Shown: one piece after another, positions 1-13,009 of the stretch | How the letters are laid out: each line of letters starts with the position of its first letter | Position numbering within the stretch: the first letter of the stretch is position 1 | NCBI GenBank assembly: GCA_964019425.1 | Contig: OZ025833.1 | Coordinates: forward strand, 434,001-498,000 | Length of the DNA stretch: 64,000 bases | Direction of reading: 5' to 3' | Source: Flectonema sp. DT1601 | Lineage: Eukaryota > Euglenozoa > Diplonemea > Diplonemida > Diplonemidae | Program-made: the position numbers and the translations under genes | Notes under the pieces: generated by a model | Seen by the model: the letters and a program-made list of their open reading frames with translations, nothing else | What the model was told of the DNA's origin: nothing | Database searches by the model: none

Positions 1-283
1 TTTTAAGTAACAGCTTGTTTGATTTTATAAACAATTGAAAGGGGAAAAAAAAAAAAGAAAGGATGTTTTTTTTTTTTTGTTTTTTTCCCTCGTCCTACCT
101 CGGAAAGGTACAGCAAGTTGGGGAACTTCAAAGATCAGTAGAGTCGATCAATTCAAATTCCTAAAAAACAATAATAATAGCGGCAGACGAGGACTAAAAG
201 AATTACAACGATAACAATAAAATAATTTAATTATTTCAAGTATGGAAGCCAGAGTAGTATCTTCGACACAGTGAAGGAGGCGA

Positions 284-1019
284 CTACTTCTCCTCAGCTG
301 CCTCTTTCTCTTCATCCTCGATGGCTTCGGAGGCCTTTTCCCACATCTCGGAAGCGGCTTCGTCCTGTTTTTTTTTTTTTTTTTTTTTGACAAAAACGGT
401 ATTCACGGTGTCAAGATCTATTGTTGTCTGAAGCAGATAACCGATAAGGTCAGCTGTCGTGAGTAAACTGATATTTTTAAAATAATAAAATCCATACCAT
501 CTCCTGCTCAGCCTTCTCAATCTCTTCCATCTGAGCAGTGATGTTCTCCTCTTCATGACCCCAGTTCAAGTAAATGCAGAAGGCGATGCCGATGACGATG
601 ATAATCGAAATGATGATCGTCGCAGCGATTTCACTTCCAGACAACGAATCGTCACTTGGAGGGTCAACAGTCGTGGTATCAATTCTCATAAAGAGAGTGT
701 ATTCATTATCTGTTGCTCTCTCAGCAGTATTCAAGTCAGAGATGTCAGAGCTGAAGATTTCACAGGTACTTGTTGGGGTGTGAAATTGGACACTCTTTGA
801 CTTTGGGACGGTGGTAGCGAAAGCGGTGCAATTGGATGCAGTGGCGACTTGTCCCGTCCAAACACGTCTCTTGGCAACAGTGAAGCGAGTGTTGTTTGTT
901 CCCTCCCAAGTGGTTTCGACGCTGGAATCGGCAGCAGTTGTCACTACAATGCTGAGCTCAGGACTGACAGCGAGGGCAACTGCGAAGAGGGCGAATAAAA
1001 CTGGAAGTCTGCACATCAT
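284..1019 (-). CDS. Single-pass surface-type protein, paralog 1 (2 exons)
   Basis: Exons 1019-498 and 364-284 (intron 497-365, GTATGG...ACAG) give 200 residues ending in TAG. The protein has a signal peptide (about 1-18), an ectodomain of about 110 residues with two cysteines (64, 86) and N-glycosylation sites at 42 and 63, one membrane segment (about 131-152) and an acidic cytoplasmic tail rich in Glu and Lys. Exon 2 supplies only the last 26 tail residues. The stretch around the two cysteines faintly recalls a PAN/apple half-domain, but I do not recognise the family. The start is fixed by agreement with two paralogs at 3309 and 7950. The intron ends in a run of about 20 A before CAG instead of a pyrimidine tract. 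A type I surface protein is inferred; the function is unknown. Confidence 0.8.
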
Positions 1020-3308
1020 TTTATAAATTAAGATTTTTTGAAAGTTAATAAGGATATCAAGATATAGCTGCAGGGGAGGAAGAAATGTGAAACCCCATCT
1101 GACAGAGACAGCGAAACCCGCTCGTTCTTTTACCGCAGCATTTCACGAATAGCTTTCACTCGTATTCGAAGATAACCTGAAAGTTATAAAGACAAAGATT
1201 ACAATTATCATTTTCAACGGGAAACTTATTAAGAAAAAAACAGGAAAAAAATATATAAAAAGAAGAACTTGAGCGTATAATCGATTTGCATCAACTGGCA
1301 CAGAGGCTGGACGTAAATAACGATTGGCAATCAAGTGGAGTAGGAAAGGGGAGTGGGAACAAAAAGGATAACGAATAAAGCACTAGATCTTCGTTTCCTC
1401 ATTATAACAGGCAGGGACTACTAGCAAAAAAAAAAGGCTCAGCTCCCTGCCCGAAATTGATCATTCGATGTTTTAATTGGTAGAGAGTGCTACTAAAGAT
1501 CTCTGTTACGTGAAAAGGTTTACAGTGAGAAAACAATAACTTTTCCTTAGGCGCACACAACATGCAACCAGTAGGAGAACACTGCGAGAAAAGTGTGATC
1601 ACTTGCTGCTCTTCAGCTGAAAAGAGCAGAAAACAGCGTAATAGTAGTTTGAAGGGAGGGAAGAGAAATAATTTTTTTTTTTTTTTTTTTTGGGGGGAAA
1701 TAAAAAGGGGAAAACCCTTGCCACTGCTATTCATGTTCCGCACCACGAAAAGTTTTTTCATGGAGTCTGAAGTACTAATGCCTAACGAACTATTACCACA
1801 TCAGGCTACCACAAAGTAACAGCAGTAATGGGGGGAGTAATAGACACCATTCAGTAGTTAGTCGGTAACTATATGAAAACTTTCGTTGATTATTGCGCCT
1901 GGAAAGACCAACTGCTGCTGACCACATTGATGGGACGAGATCTCCTCATCTTAACTGGAAAGCAATTCTTTGGTCGATGATGGCCTTTAACAGATGTGCT
2001 ACTCACTTCTTATATCTTTTTTTTTTAATAGTATAGTTAGCCAATAATAGCATCACTCTGCTACCAATAAAGCAGATGAAGTAGTATGAAAGAAAGTCAT
2101 TCAAAGTACCAAAAATATAATTATTTTTTTTTTTTTTTTTTATATTCTAATTAGGTACGAAAGCTAGTACAGGCATGATAGCTAGAGATGTCATAGAAGG
2201 AGTGGCCTCAAGGGTTATACGAATAACCCTCCCCAACTATTTTCCCTTTTTTATTTTTCCCATGCAATTTTAATTTTAATTTTTTCTTTTTTGTTTTCTT
2301 TTTTTTTTTTTTTTTATATAAGAATGCTCCCCGCAAAAAAAAAAAATTTAAATGGGAGTGGAGGCAAGTGCTATCAAATTATTTAGTTGTCAAGATAAAA
2401 AACAACTAAAAAAAAAAAAAAAAAAAAAAAAAGGATGCCAACCCTACAGTGAAGGTAGAATTTTGTGAGGTTGAGTATGCTTTACATCGTCAGCTTTTAC
2501 TACTTTTTTTGATACCTCCTTCCTGACGTGCTGCGAAGGCTACAGGCTCTTGTGATTTAGATTCACGCGTTTAAGAACAAGGTGTGCTATGGAACGGTCA
2601 GGGACGCCGCTCAATTGCAAAAAAAAGTAAAGGTTTTGAACGGGGGGTGACGAAAGAAGAAGAAGAAGAAAAAAACTGACTGAAGTTATATTCCCTCTAT
2701 TCGTGTGGTTTTTTTTTTTTTTTCTTGGATTGTTTTTGTTTTGTTTTTAGTTGAAAAATAAATGTTAAAATCGTCTGACAACTGACTGGAAAAAAAAAAA
2801 AAAAAAATTGGCTTTAACAATACAGAGCATAATAATACACCGATGATGTTTTGTTTTGGGCACGAAATACCGACTTAGACTGATAAAGCTGAAGGAGGTT
2901 TACAAAAGAACTGTGACAGTAACTCTGCCAACTGGATAAGTATTATTAATTGTATCTAAGTTGATAAGAAGAACTATCCGTACAAAAATTCAGTCGACAA
3001 AAAGTTTATTTTTTTTAAAAAAAAAAATCGGATCACACGTTAGTTATAGCGTGGAGCTTGTCCGTATCCTTCTCTGAGAAGAAACAAGGGAGAGCAAAGG
3101 GGTTAAAAAAATAGAAATTACGAAAAACTTACGTAATTTGTGAGATCCGTAATTATTAATTGTTAAGAAACTAATATGATTCAAGTACCGAAAGACAAGG
3201 TGATTGCTGATAAGAATTTGCAATGCGAGATATTATTGATTACAGTAAAGCTACGAAGGTTCTTCACTCCTTAAGCATTACGGTGACTATGTTTATGATT
3301 GGTTATTA
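1020..3308. other. Intergenic, low complexity
   Basis: No supported gene. It holds many A and T runs (for example about 1670-1691, 2126-2141, 2410-2432, 2790-2807). Open frames here are short and run through the homopolymers as poly-Lys or poly-Phe. Confidence 0.6.
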
Positions 3309-4019
3309 TTACTGGTCTTCACCCGCCTTGGCAGCCTCTTTCTCTTCATCCTCGATGGCTTCGGAGGCCTTTTCCCACATCTCGGAAGCGGCTTCGTCCT
3401 GTTTTAATATTAATTATAAGAAACTGATAATCATTCGATAATATCAGCCGTCATGTTCTTGTTATGTAGGTTCGCAAACAAATAATAAAATCCATACCAT
3501 ATCCTGCTCAGCCTTCTCAATCTCTGCCATCTGAGCAGTGATGTTCTCCTCTTCATGACCCCAGTTCAAGTAGATGCAGAAGACGATAGCGATGACGATG
3601 ATAATCGAAATAACGATGGTCGCGGCGATGTCACTTCCAGACAACGAATCGTCACTTGGAGGGTCAACAGTCGTGGTATCAATTCTCATAAAGAGAGTGT
3701 ATTCATTATCTGTTGCTCTCTCAGCAGTATTCAAGTCAGAGATGTCAGAGCTGAAGATTTCACAGGTACTTGTTGGGGTGTGAAATTGGACACTCTTTGA
3801 CTTTGGGACGGTGGTAGCGAAAGCGGTGCAATTGGATGCAGTGGCGACTTGTCCTCTCCAAACACGTCTCTTGGCAACAGTGAAGCGAGTGTTGTTAGTT
3901 CCCTCCCAAGTGGTTTCGACGCTGGAATCGGCAGCAGTTGTCACTACAATGCTGAGCTCAGGACTGATTGCGAGGGCAACTGCGAAGAGGGCGAATAAAA
4001 CTGGAAGTCTGCACATCAT
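3309..4019 (-). CDS. Single-pass surface-type protein, paralog 2 (2 exons)
   Basis: Exons 4019-3498 and 3398-3309 (intron 3497-3399) give 203 residues ending in TAA. The ectodomain is nearly identical to paralog 1 (the differences I see are V/I near residue 18 and T/R at 55). The membrane segment differs at a few positions, and the exon 2 tail ends differently (KAGEDQ). An upstream in-frame start at 4058 exists, but it would push the signal peptide inward, and the other paralogs begin at the MMCRLP position. About 40 bases upstream of the start are also similar to paralog 1, so the duplication covered the 5' flank. The role is unknown. Confidence 0.8.
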
Positions 4020-5044
4020 TTTATAAATTAAGATTTTTTGAAGTTGATAAGAACGCAAAGATAGCTGAGAAAGGAAACAAAATAATTAAAAAATCAAACC
4101 TGCAAACTTTCAACACACACAATGGCACTACTGAGCGAATGGTCGAGTAGCCAATCGATAAGAAGTAGCTGACAGAAATAACGACCCCCCCGTCCAGCAA
4201 GAGCGAGAAATAATACGAAATAGTAGCAAACAAGATATCGACCGCAAAAAACAGGTATTCAAAGACTACAGCACTAACTGATGATGCCTTTGACGAGATC
4301 GTTAATAAGAAAATTAGTTTCAAATTGTTCATCTGGTGGAATGAGAATATCGACAACACATACAACACGTTGTTTTTGTGGGAAAAAAAAAAAAGAAATA
4401 AAAGGCTCTACTTCCTACGGCAATCTCGTCCTTAAAAGATAAGAATATCCGGTTGGGATCCAGCCGTAATTATTTATTTATTAGTGTCGAGTGACTCGGC
4501 CTCATACCTGGAACAGTGGTCTACCCATAGAAATTGACGTCGGATGCCCTCCGGTTTAGTTGTTTCGTAAAAAAAAAAAGGGTAACTTGATACTGCAAGT
4601 CAATAGGACATGACAATTAAAAAAAAAAAAAAATACATTCAGAAAAAACGATTAAATTTCCTCTAATAAGGTTTTTTCTTCTTCTGTCTACAAAGCTTAA
4701 TTCTCATTGTCAAAAAAAAAGGAAACAAAAAAAAAAAAAAAAAAAAAAAGACAACTTGAAAACAGAAGCATCCGCATCCCATCACAGAACGAAATAAAAT
4801 AACAGTACACATAGTTTTATTAGAGAGAGAGGGGGGTTTAGTACGATACAAAAAGATCTATCTGGGAAGAATACTGCAGGTCTTTGCACAAAAAAAAATT
4901 AAAAATTAAAAAATAAAAAAAAACAATAAAAGTACTGTCGCCATAGAACAGGCATCGTAACATTTAGGTGGGAGGTTATCACAAATAATAAATCGTAAAG
5001 ACATCATTATAAAAAATCATTTTTTTTTTTTTTTTTTTTTTTTT

Positions 5045-5105
5045 TGGTTTCGGGCTAAAATTATAAAAAGAAAGAAATCCTTCCTCAGACCATTCCCTTA
5101 ACTCA
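5045..5105. repeat. Degraded copy of the dispersed ~160-bp repeat
   Basis: It shares GGTTTCGGGCTAA, an A-rich middle and ACCATTC with the copies at 14964 and 23016, at roughly 70 percent identity by eye. It is partial. Confidence 0.35.
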
Positions 5106-6029
5106 TATACAACGAATGCGGGATACCAACCAATGAGAGGTTGCTGAAAACACATAGCTAAATCAGTATTAGCAAAGTCCAGACCTGACTCATAACCGAG
5201 ATTTGTGTTTATAGCTTCGAATGGAACGATCGACACCCACCTTAATAACAATACAAATAAATTAAGAGAAATATCATATTGTATGCAAAGCGGCGTTTGA
5301 TTGATATTCCAAACACATATTGCCTTGCCGTGACACAAAGCAACGACTTATTCACAGAAATTGGATGAGTAACTTTATACATGCAGCATAGAAGGGAAAT
5401 GAAAAAAAAAAAAAAAAAAAACGCTGAGTGAGAATTTGTAATACCTCCATTGGCAGTGTGATGCAACGTATTAAGCATGATGCGATTATTAAGGTAAATA
5501 AACACTATTTCGATATTGGTTGCTTCCAACAAACATGCCTAGAGTAGACCACGAATCTCACCTTTGACGAGTAACGCACCCAAGAGATGTAACCCTCACA
5601 TATACTAACTAAGAACGATAATTTAACAGGTGCACTTAGTGAGCTCGTCGACATGATCGACGGCAAAAAAAAAACATCAACAAGCAAGAAAATGGAAAAA
5701 AAAAAACCTCCAAACACTTTCCACCTCTGTTTTCAGTCTTCAATAGCCACACAAAAAAAAAAATTTTTTTTTTTTTTTTTCTTGTATCACCCAAGTTGCC
5801 CTTCCCCAAAAACAATTAAGGGTTAACTATTTGAGTTTACTTATAAAAATATAAACATATATAATATTGTATCAAAAGTTGACTAATATAAAATAATAGT
5901 AATTTCTACGAGTCATTGACTGGAGGTAACATTAGGTAAACACTCCATAAATGTCGTAAAAAAAAACTCTACATTATAATAATTTTTTTTTTTTGAAAAT
6001 AGTTGATGACTGCGGGGTCGGGGGAGTAA

Positions 6030-6063
6030 CCCACACAGTAGTGTGACCCAATCACGATGATTG
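6030..6063. other. Double-hairpin motif, copy A
   Basis: Two adjacent potential stems, CACAC-AGTA-GTGTG then CAATC-ACGAT-GATTG, the second preceded by GACC. A related arrangement is at 13981-14024. It could be a small structured RNA or chance. Confidence 0.25.
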
Positions 6064-6548
6064 AGTTTTATAGCTTCGGCTCCCAGCTCTCCATCCTGCC
6101 AGAGATTTGAGGGAAAAAACAAAAAAAAAAAAAAAAAATGAGGTTTTGCGGAGGAGATATAAAAAAAAAAAAGAAACAAATGAAAACTACTTTTCGATTC
6201 CATATTTATACAAAAAAAAAAAGAAAACGTTTTCTTTATGAAATAACCACAGCGTGTCAAATGGCATACCACGAAAGAACGAAAAAAAAAAAAAAAAAAA
6301 CTACAAACAGAACCGCTCACCCCACAGCATTTACACTGCTTGAGGCTTACCAAAAGGTTTAGAAAAACGCTTGTAATCAGATTCAGGGTCCTAACTGAGA
6401 CCGAAGTATCTCAAACTTAAGAGGGACTTCAGAAAAACAAAGAAGTTCGAACAAAAAAAAAAAAAAAACAACACACACTACCACACACCATGTAACGCTC
6501 AGCAACAGTTACATTGGAGGCCTGTGTATCACCCGATGAGTGAAGGAG

Positions 6549-6586
<38 letters not shown>

Positions 6587-6596
6587 AATGTGGTAA

Positions 6597-6635
<39 letters not shown>

Positions 6636-7949
6636 GAAATTCAAATGGTATTTTTTTTTTTTTTTTTAAAGCTACAACAGAGAAAAGTTATCACAAGAAA
6701 AAAAAAAAGAAATCGGCGCACACTTTGTCATTGTTTGTGTGCTACCGAAAACAGACCTATAAAGGTGTTAGCCTTACGATGCCGCAATTTTCTGTCGCTC
6801 GTAAAACACGTCTTCGAGATGAAGGAAACAAAAGAGAAAAAAGAAAAAAAAAAATCAAACCGATAAAAACGTAAAATCACATAGGTTTCGCTCTCATCAG
6901 ATCCCACGAAGGGCGGCTAAACTTAAAAAATTGAAATTCCAATTCGTAGCGAGTCCAACCAGTCAGTTAAGCAGACGCTAGTGAGCTGAACCTAATAATT
7001 TCGTAGATTATTTTATTAGTTTCGACACTGGAAATTATATCTTTTTTTTTTAACACTTAACGACGATAGCAAAAAGAAAAAAGAACATAGCTTTTATAGA
7101 TTTATATTTTTTCTTTCGTTCTTTCTTTCACAGAAAAGAAAATTGACTGTTGAACATTAACGTTCCCTTTTTTTTTTGTTTTGTTTTTTGTTTGTTTGTT
7201 TGTTTGTTTGCGCACCGAAACCATCATCCGGTCAAACTGAGAGCTAGAAAGGATTACGTGTGCTGTCAACATTATTTTTACCTCATACAAAAGGAATTTT
7301 AAAAAAAAAGGGTGATAAGAAATGGGGTGGCACACGTGAAACTTCCTAGCTCGCTATAAAACAGCCCGGAGTAAAGACAACAAAAAAAATAAAAAAAATT
7401 TATCAAGTACATCAGTTTTTTAAGAGCAAGTCCATTTTTTTTTTTTTTTTTTTTAAAGTTATTGATGTATTTTTTGGAAGACAGAATGATAGATATCAGA
7501 AAAAAGAAACGAAAAAAAAAAAAAAAAGCTATTTGACGTGGAAATCAATTTTTACCTACAGAAATGGGAAGGTGGATAGAGTCACAGAAGTTGCTTGCTA
7601 CGCTAATAAGACATTTAGAAAACGAGAAAACAAGTTTGACTCGAAACGAGTGGAGAAGGAAAAGCTTTTAGCATGCGAAAACAATTAACCGTAAGGTACG
7701 CAAAGACGGTGTTTTCCGTCAACGTCACCAAGACAACAATTCACAACTAAAAAATGAGAAATGATAACCGCAAAACACGGAAAATATAGGAAAAGACCAT
7801 CGAATGAGAGAGAGAGGTTCAGAGACAAGTTCATGTGCTCCTCGTTAACTAATAAATACCAAATGACAAATCTACATCCCCCCCCATTGAGTACATATGA
7901 CAATCAATAGGCTATTAAATTATTACAAAGAGGAAAGGAAAGCGTCGGA

Positions 7950-8626
7950 TCATTCTTCTTTCGTAGATTTCACAGATTTCTCATCTTCCTCGAGGGCTTC
8001 GGAGGCCTTTTCCCACATCTCAGAAGCGACTTCGTCCTGTTGGTTTTAAATAATAGTCACGGCTGTATTTATAACTACGATAATAAATTTTAAAAAATCC
8101 ATACCATATCCTGCTCAGCTTTCTCAATTTCTGCCATCTGAGCAGTGATGTTCTCCTCTTCATGACCCCAGTTCAAGTAGATGCAGAAGACGATAGCGAT
8201 GACGATGATAATCGAAATAACGATGGTCGCGGCGATGTCACTTTCTGACAACGAATCGTCACTTGGAGGGTCAACAGTCGTGGTATCAATTCTCATAAAG
8301 AGAGTGTATTCATTATCTGTTGCTCTCTCAGCAGTATTCAAGTCAGAGATGTCAGAGCTGAAGATTTCACAGGTACTTGTTGGGGTGTGAAATTGGACAC
8401 TCTTTGACTTTGGGACGGTGGTAGCGAAAGCGGTGCAATTGGATGCAGTGGCGACTTGTCCTCTCCAAACACGTCTCTTGGCAACAGTGAAGCGAGTGTT
8501 GTTAGTTCCCTCCCAAGTGGTTTCGACGCTGGAATCGGCAGCAGTTGTCACTACAATGCTGAGCTCAGGACTGATTGCGAGGGCAACTGCGAAGAGGGCG
8601 AATAAAACTGGAAGTCTGCACATCAT
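7950..8626 (-). CDS. Single-pass surface-type protein, paralog 3 (2 exons)
   Basis: Exons 8626-8105 and 8036-7950 (intron 8104-8037, 68 bp) give 202 residues ending in TGA. The exon 1 protein matches paralog 2 except for a Gly to Glu change just before the membrane segment. The exon 2 tail has diverged furthest (ends KSVKSTKEE), and the intron and flanks are unrelated in sequence to those of the other copies. The three paralogs therefore share a nearly constant ectodomain but have different cytoplasmic ends. The 3.3 kb gap to paralog 2 holds only low-complexity DNA. Confidence 0.8.
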
Positions 8627-10374
8627 TTTAATAAAAAAAAGTTTGCTAAAAAATCAAAGATATCTGCCGAGAGAAAAATAATTAAAATAAACAAAACAAA
8701 GTCACAAGTGGATACGCAAGTTTAGCCAAAAGAACACAATATGCACGGCGACTGTGAGAGAATAATCGGGGGGGTGATCGCTACACATCACAGACAAAAG
8801 CTTTCCGTTATTGTCTGTGATGTTCTATTTGATCAACTCTTCTGTTCTTTTTATTATTTTCCTCTTATTTTTTTTTTTTTTTTTTTTTTTCCTTCATTCC
8901 TTTTCGTTCAACCAAAGCTGTAATGACCTCCCAAATAAGAAATAAAAAGGGATACCAGCTTTGTGCACGTCAAACTCTTTTTTTTTTTTTTTTGAGAGTT
9001 TATTGTAATACCTCTGACTACACAGAAGTTAAAAAAAAAAAAAAAAAAAAAAAAAACTCAATCGTTAGATAAAAAACTCACAAAGTTAGCGCATGACTCA
9101 TCTCTTTCGAAAATTGTGATTGAAAGAAAAGAAGAAAGAAAGAAAAAAAAAGTGCTCATAGTCGGTGTCCAGCGATAATATAAACCGCAATAAATAAAGT
9201 TGAGAATGAACCACCTACAGACGGCAAGTAATTATGATTCAGATTCAAACGGGGTGAAACTTTGACAATGTAAAAACAGTAACAACTTTAGGTATTAAAA
9301 ACAAAATTCAAGCACTTGACTGAAAAATATTTGTAGTTGCCAGATTCAGACGGGGGGGGAAAGTGAGAGGGTGAACGAAGCAACACATTCACGTAACAGT
9401 GTGCACACCTCGTTGGAAAAAAATAAAAAACAAAAAAAAATTAAATTAAATTTGAAGGGGCAAGACGAGGGTTACACGTACAAAAAAAAAGCTTCTCAGA
9501 AAGGAGAAAAAAAAAAAGAAAAAAAAGAAGAAAAAAAAACACGTTTGTTAATTTTGGTGTGTTTTTTTTTTTTTTTTTTTAACTTGCCGGTTAGCTACTT
9601 TTACATAGCGTAAGCATAAATTAAGCCATCAAACAATCAGAAAAAAAAAAGGGGGAAAAAAAGAGCTTCACCGTTGAAACCAAGGCATCCCCTCGCACGA
9701 ACCCCACCCAGAAGTTGTTTCTGCCACAAGCCAAGAATACATCATCTTTAGCGAGATAAGGGAAAGCGATACTACCTAACACATTATAAAGAAAAAGTAA
9801 ACCACACATGAAACACAAGCACTCGAACAAAGCTGGCCCGCGGCACAGCAAGAAAATTTTTTTTTAATAAATTTGGAAAAGGGGGAAGACCAAAAAAAAA
9901 AAAAAAAAAAAATCAATCAATCAATCATGAACCGAATTGTATTTTAGACTGGCTGTACAAGCAGCCAGTCTCTCGAAAAGAATTTTTTTAAATTTTAATA
10001 AATTTAGGGGAAAAAAGATGACTGCGGTTGGTTTATTTCTCGAACTGTTGCAAAGTAACTCGATGATTTTACTTGCATAATAGGATAGGGCTATTCATCT
10101 GGTTTGTGGTGTTCGTCAATGAGCGACGGTTAACTTCTTTGATCTTAATTTTTTTTTTTTAGAATCAAAAACTATTTACAAAAAAAATCTGATTTTTTTT
10201 TTTTATGAACGAAAAAGTAGTAAAAAGCCGTCCTCACAAGTATTTACTTTTATATTGTATTGTGTGAGTGTGTTATAACAAAGATTAACTAATCTGATAA
10301 ATAACTAACGTGTGGCTTTGGCTGCTATGACTAAATGCGTTTGTTTGCAGTCGACGTGACGGCAGATGAGCTTT
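8627..10374. other. Intergenic, low complexity
   Basis: No supported gene. It contains several A/T runs (8870-8890, 8980-8993, 9030-9056, 9890-9911) and the A/T-rich 3' flank of the PX gene. Confidence 0.55.
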
Positions 10375-11801
10375 CTACGGGCTGTCGGTTTCAGGGATTT
10401 CGCAGAAATCGTGGAGCGCTTGCTGTAGTTTTTTTTTTTTTTTTTAATATGTTGTGTTTCTTATCTAAATAGCGGCTGTGTAGGATAAAGCAAAATAACA
10501 ACATACTCTGGCAACTGCTGCTTTTTGCATTCTCTGTCTCTCAGCCTCAGCTCTGGCAGCATCACCCCTCAACTGCTGCTTCAGCTGGACGTCGGCATAA
10601 GAACGGGTTGTGGCGAGTTTATCGACCACTTGGTTCAACCAAGTTTCAAGGTCCTGCTTACGCTTCTCTAATCCAGGTCCCTTAACCTTCATAAAGGTCT
10701 TTCCTGGGAATGGAGCGTCCACTTCAATAATGGTTGCTCCTAGAGCAGTCTTCAAAGTCAAGAACTGAGAGTATCTTTTCTTACTAATCTTTGGCTTTCC
10801 GACGTGCATTACGAACTCACAGTGGTAGTAGGCAGCCTCCTCTGAGTCTTCAACTGAATTAATATTAACTCTCCTCACCTTTAAGAATTCCTTTGGTGGT
10901 GGTTTAGTCTTGTGGTTAAGGCTGACTTGGACAAGAGCATCGTCATTCTGTTTGTTATTTCATTTTTATAATTTTTGTACTTCGACCTGTAGTTCATAAG
11001 ATCAATAAAACATACGTCGTCTCCAAACTCGAGAGGGTGGTCCTTAACGTGGTCGAGCCATTCCTTTTTCAAGTTACGAGATGCCTTCTCTGCACGCTTA
11101 TGTTCAATTTCAGTCGCCTGCTGTTCAAGTCTTTCAGTCTCGGCTTGAAGTTCAGAAGCTTCTTCGCGACGCTTGCGACGCTCCTCCTTGCGCGCTTTCT
11201 TTTCGGAGAGGAGTTTCTGTTCCTCGGCTTCGTCCTCAGCCTCAGCAGCAAGACGGGCTTCCTCAGCTGCGAGAGCTTCCTCCTTGGCCTTGCGGCGCTC
11301 ACGCTTGCGACGGGCTTTGGCCTCGGCAGGGTCTTCATCCTCAGCGGGTTCTTCTTCAGCGGCAGCGGCGGCCGCTGCTGCTGCTTCCTCAGCTTCTTCG
11401 CGCTCACGGCGTTCGCGTTCACGGCGTTCTTTGCGATCTCTCTTCTTCTGCTTGCGTTCCGCTTCGAGTGCGGCCTCCTTCTCTTCCTCTTCTCTAATCA
11501 TTTTCTCCAAGTTCTTAATCTGCTTTCTCTTTGCCTTCGCTTCTTCCTTTGACAGTTCAGCATCCTGCACCTGTTTCAGTTCGGTCAATTGTCTGTTTTG
11601 AAGTTCAGACTTCAGTTCCTTCCAAATAGTCTCCGCCTTCTTCCTCTCGTTCAGGTCGTTATAAATCTTAGTCATGTCCTTAACAGATACAAATTCCATT
11701 AATTTCATGTCTTCTTCTGTGTAGCCATCCCCTCCAAGCTGCATAAGCAGCTTTTGGATGGGCTCACCCAAATCCTCGAATCTGATAGTTCGTCTAGTCA
11801 T
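10375..11801 (-). CDS. Coiled-coil protein with a PX domain (3 exons)
   Basis: Exons 11801-11016, 10947-10507 and 10422-10375 (introns of 68 and 84 bp, both GTATG...CAG) give 424 residues ending in TAG. The N-terminal two thirds is a highly charged helix (about residues 70-250) rich in Glu, Lys, Arg and Ala, typical of a long coiled coil. A PX-like domain follows (about 285-390), with the hallmarks R-Y-S-Q-F, F-P-G-K and a closing LETWL helix. PX domains bind phosphoinositides, mostly PI3P on endosomes. The short third exon (QALHDFCEIPETDSP) restores a proper end. An endosomal sorting or tethering role is inferred. The FYVE gene just upstream in the same direction fits a shared PI3P theme, though adjacency in such a cluster may mean nothing. 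Confidence 0.75.
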
Positions 11802-12378
11802 CTTAGTGGTTGTTGATGCTGAGGAAAATAATATTCTTTTCAGAGTCTGGTTTACGTAATTTTTTTTCCGTTCTATATTATCACCTTGTGGACAACAGAG
11901 ATATGTAACTCCGCAGCACAAGAACTGATTCAGAAATAATAAAACAGTATCCCTTCCACAACAAGGAATGGTCTTCGCCACCTTGAGTAGGAACAACTCA
12001 AAAGGGGAATTAACAATATATTATAACACAAAACATATGTTCTAGCTAAGACAAGTAAATGCCTTCCCAAATAAAGAAAACAATGTAAGTGAAATACAGT
12101 AAGTCGGAATCACAAAGAGAATGCGCTGCTACGGTTCTGAAATTCCGTTCGAAGGGGAAAAACAACGACACTAACGATCAGCGATTTGTATTTGTTTGCA
12201 CGTGTGCGTAAAGACGTTTTTTTTTTTTTTTTTTTTTTTTAGCAAGATGGTTCAAAGGAAGACAGGCTAGGAGAGAATCTGAATAAAGAGCACGAGAATA
12301 CACGTTCTTCATCTTCAAAACAATAATAGAATATCACGTTAGATGTTATCCACGTCTGTTACTAATTAACAGAGAAGT
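11802..12378. other. Intergenic
   Basis: 577 bp between the PX and FYVE genes. It has a T run at 12220-12240, and no gene is seen. Confidence 0.5.
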
Positions 12379-12847
12379 TCAAACTGTTGATGTAATCGTA
12401 TCGTAGCAAGTGAGACAAACTTTTTGAGGTTCTGGGTACCCGAGTCTTTTTAAATCAACACGAATATCCGCGACACAGGGACCGCACATTACACGACCAC
12501 AACTGTTGTGAATTACTTTAGAATAATATTACAAAAAGGAGAAGGGAAAAAAAAAAAAAAAACACGTTTCTTTTTTGGTGTACATACTTCCTACAGTGAT
12601 GGCGAGACATAAAACCAGTTTTCTTAACACAAAGACTGCAAACCTTGCTGAGGGGATGGCTGTCTCTTTGCCATACTTTACTTGACTTGTTGAATTTTTC
12701 TTTGCAATTTCGGCATTCCCATTGAGTTGGTGCCGATGTGTAGTTTTCTCCACAAGTCTCACAGTCAATGGGATACCATTGATTTGCTGGAGTTAAAGGA
12801 TCGTTGTGAACGACGTTGGATGACTCCCTTTCAGCATTTAGAGCCAT
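12379..12847 (-). CDS. Small FYVE zinc-finger protein (2 exons)
   Basis: Exons 12847-12588 and 12502-12379 (intron 12587-12503, GTATGT...ACAACAG) give 127 residues. The first half has two CxxC pairs (CETC, CRNC). A FYVE-type finger follows: CSLC, then RHHCRNCG created across the splice junction, CGPC and CLTC. FYVE domains bind PI3P on endosomes through the basic RHHCR motif, which is intact. The protein is little more than two zinc modules and could act as an adaptor or be the whole functional unit. The splice is well supported because it rebuilds the conserved motif. Confidence 0.8.
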
Positions 12848-13009
12848 TAATGGAACCTTTCTGTGAGAGAGAATTAAAATATTGAATTTAACAACAATTC
12901 TTATACTTTACGATAAATGCTGACTGTAAAGAGATTACCATCCAAGACTGATATACAACTTTAAGCAATCGTTGCCTTTGAGGTTCCAACCACAACAGTG
13001 CGACATTTT

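Larger units (their letters stand above)
4020..7949. other. Intergenic, low complexity with short repeat traces
   Basis: About 3.9 kb without a supported gene. It holds long homopolymers (T of about 30 near 6551, A of about 27 near 6603), a degraded copy of a dispersed repeat near 5045-5105 and a double-hairpin motif at 6030-6063. The open frames are homopolymer artefacts. Confidence 0.55.

Noticed and set aside
1402-1819. Overlapping frames on both strands
   Set aside because: Both pass through a T run and encode poly-Phe or poly-Lys; composition is not protein-like.
3462-4058. Longer start for surface paralog 2 (at 4058)
   Set aside because: It adds 13 residues before the signal peptide, not present in the other two paralogs.
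11037-11601. Three long plus-strand frames opposite the PX gene
   Set aside because: They are antisense to the Glu/Lys/Ala-rich coiled coil, which by codon makeup leaves the other strand open. No domain is seen.
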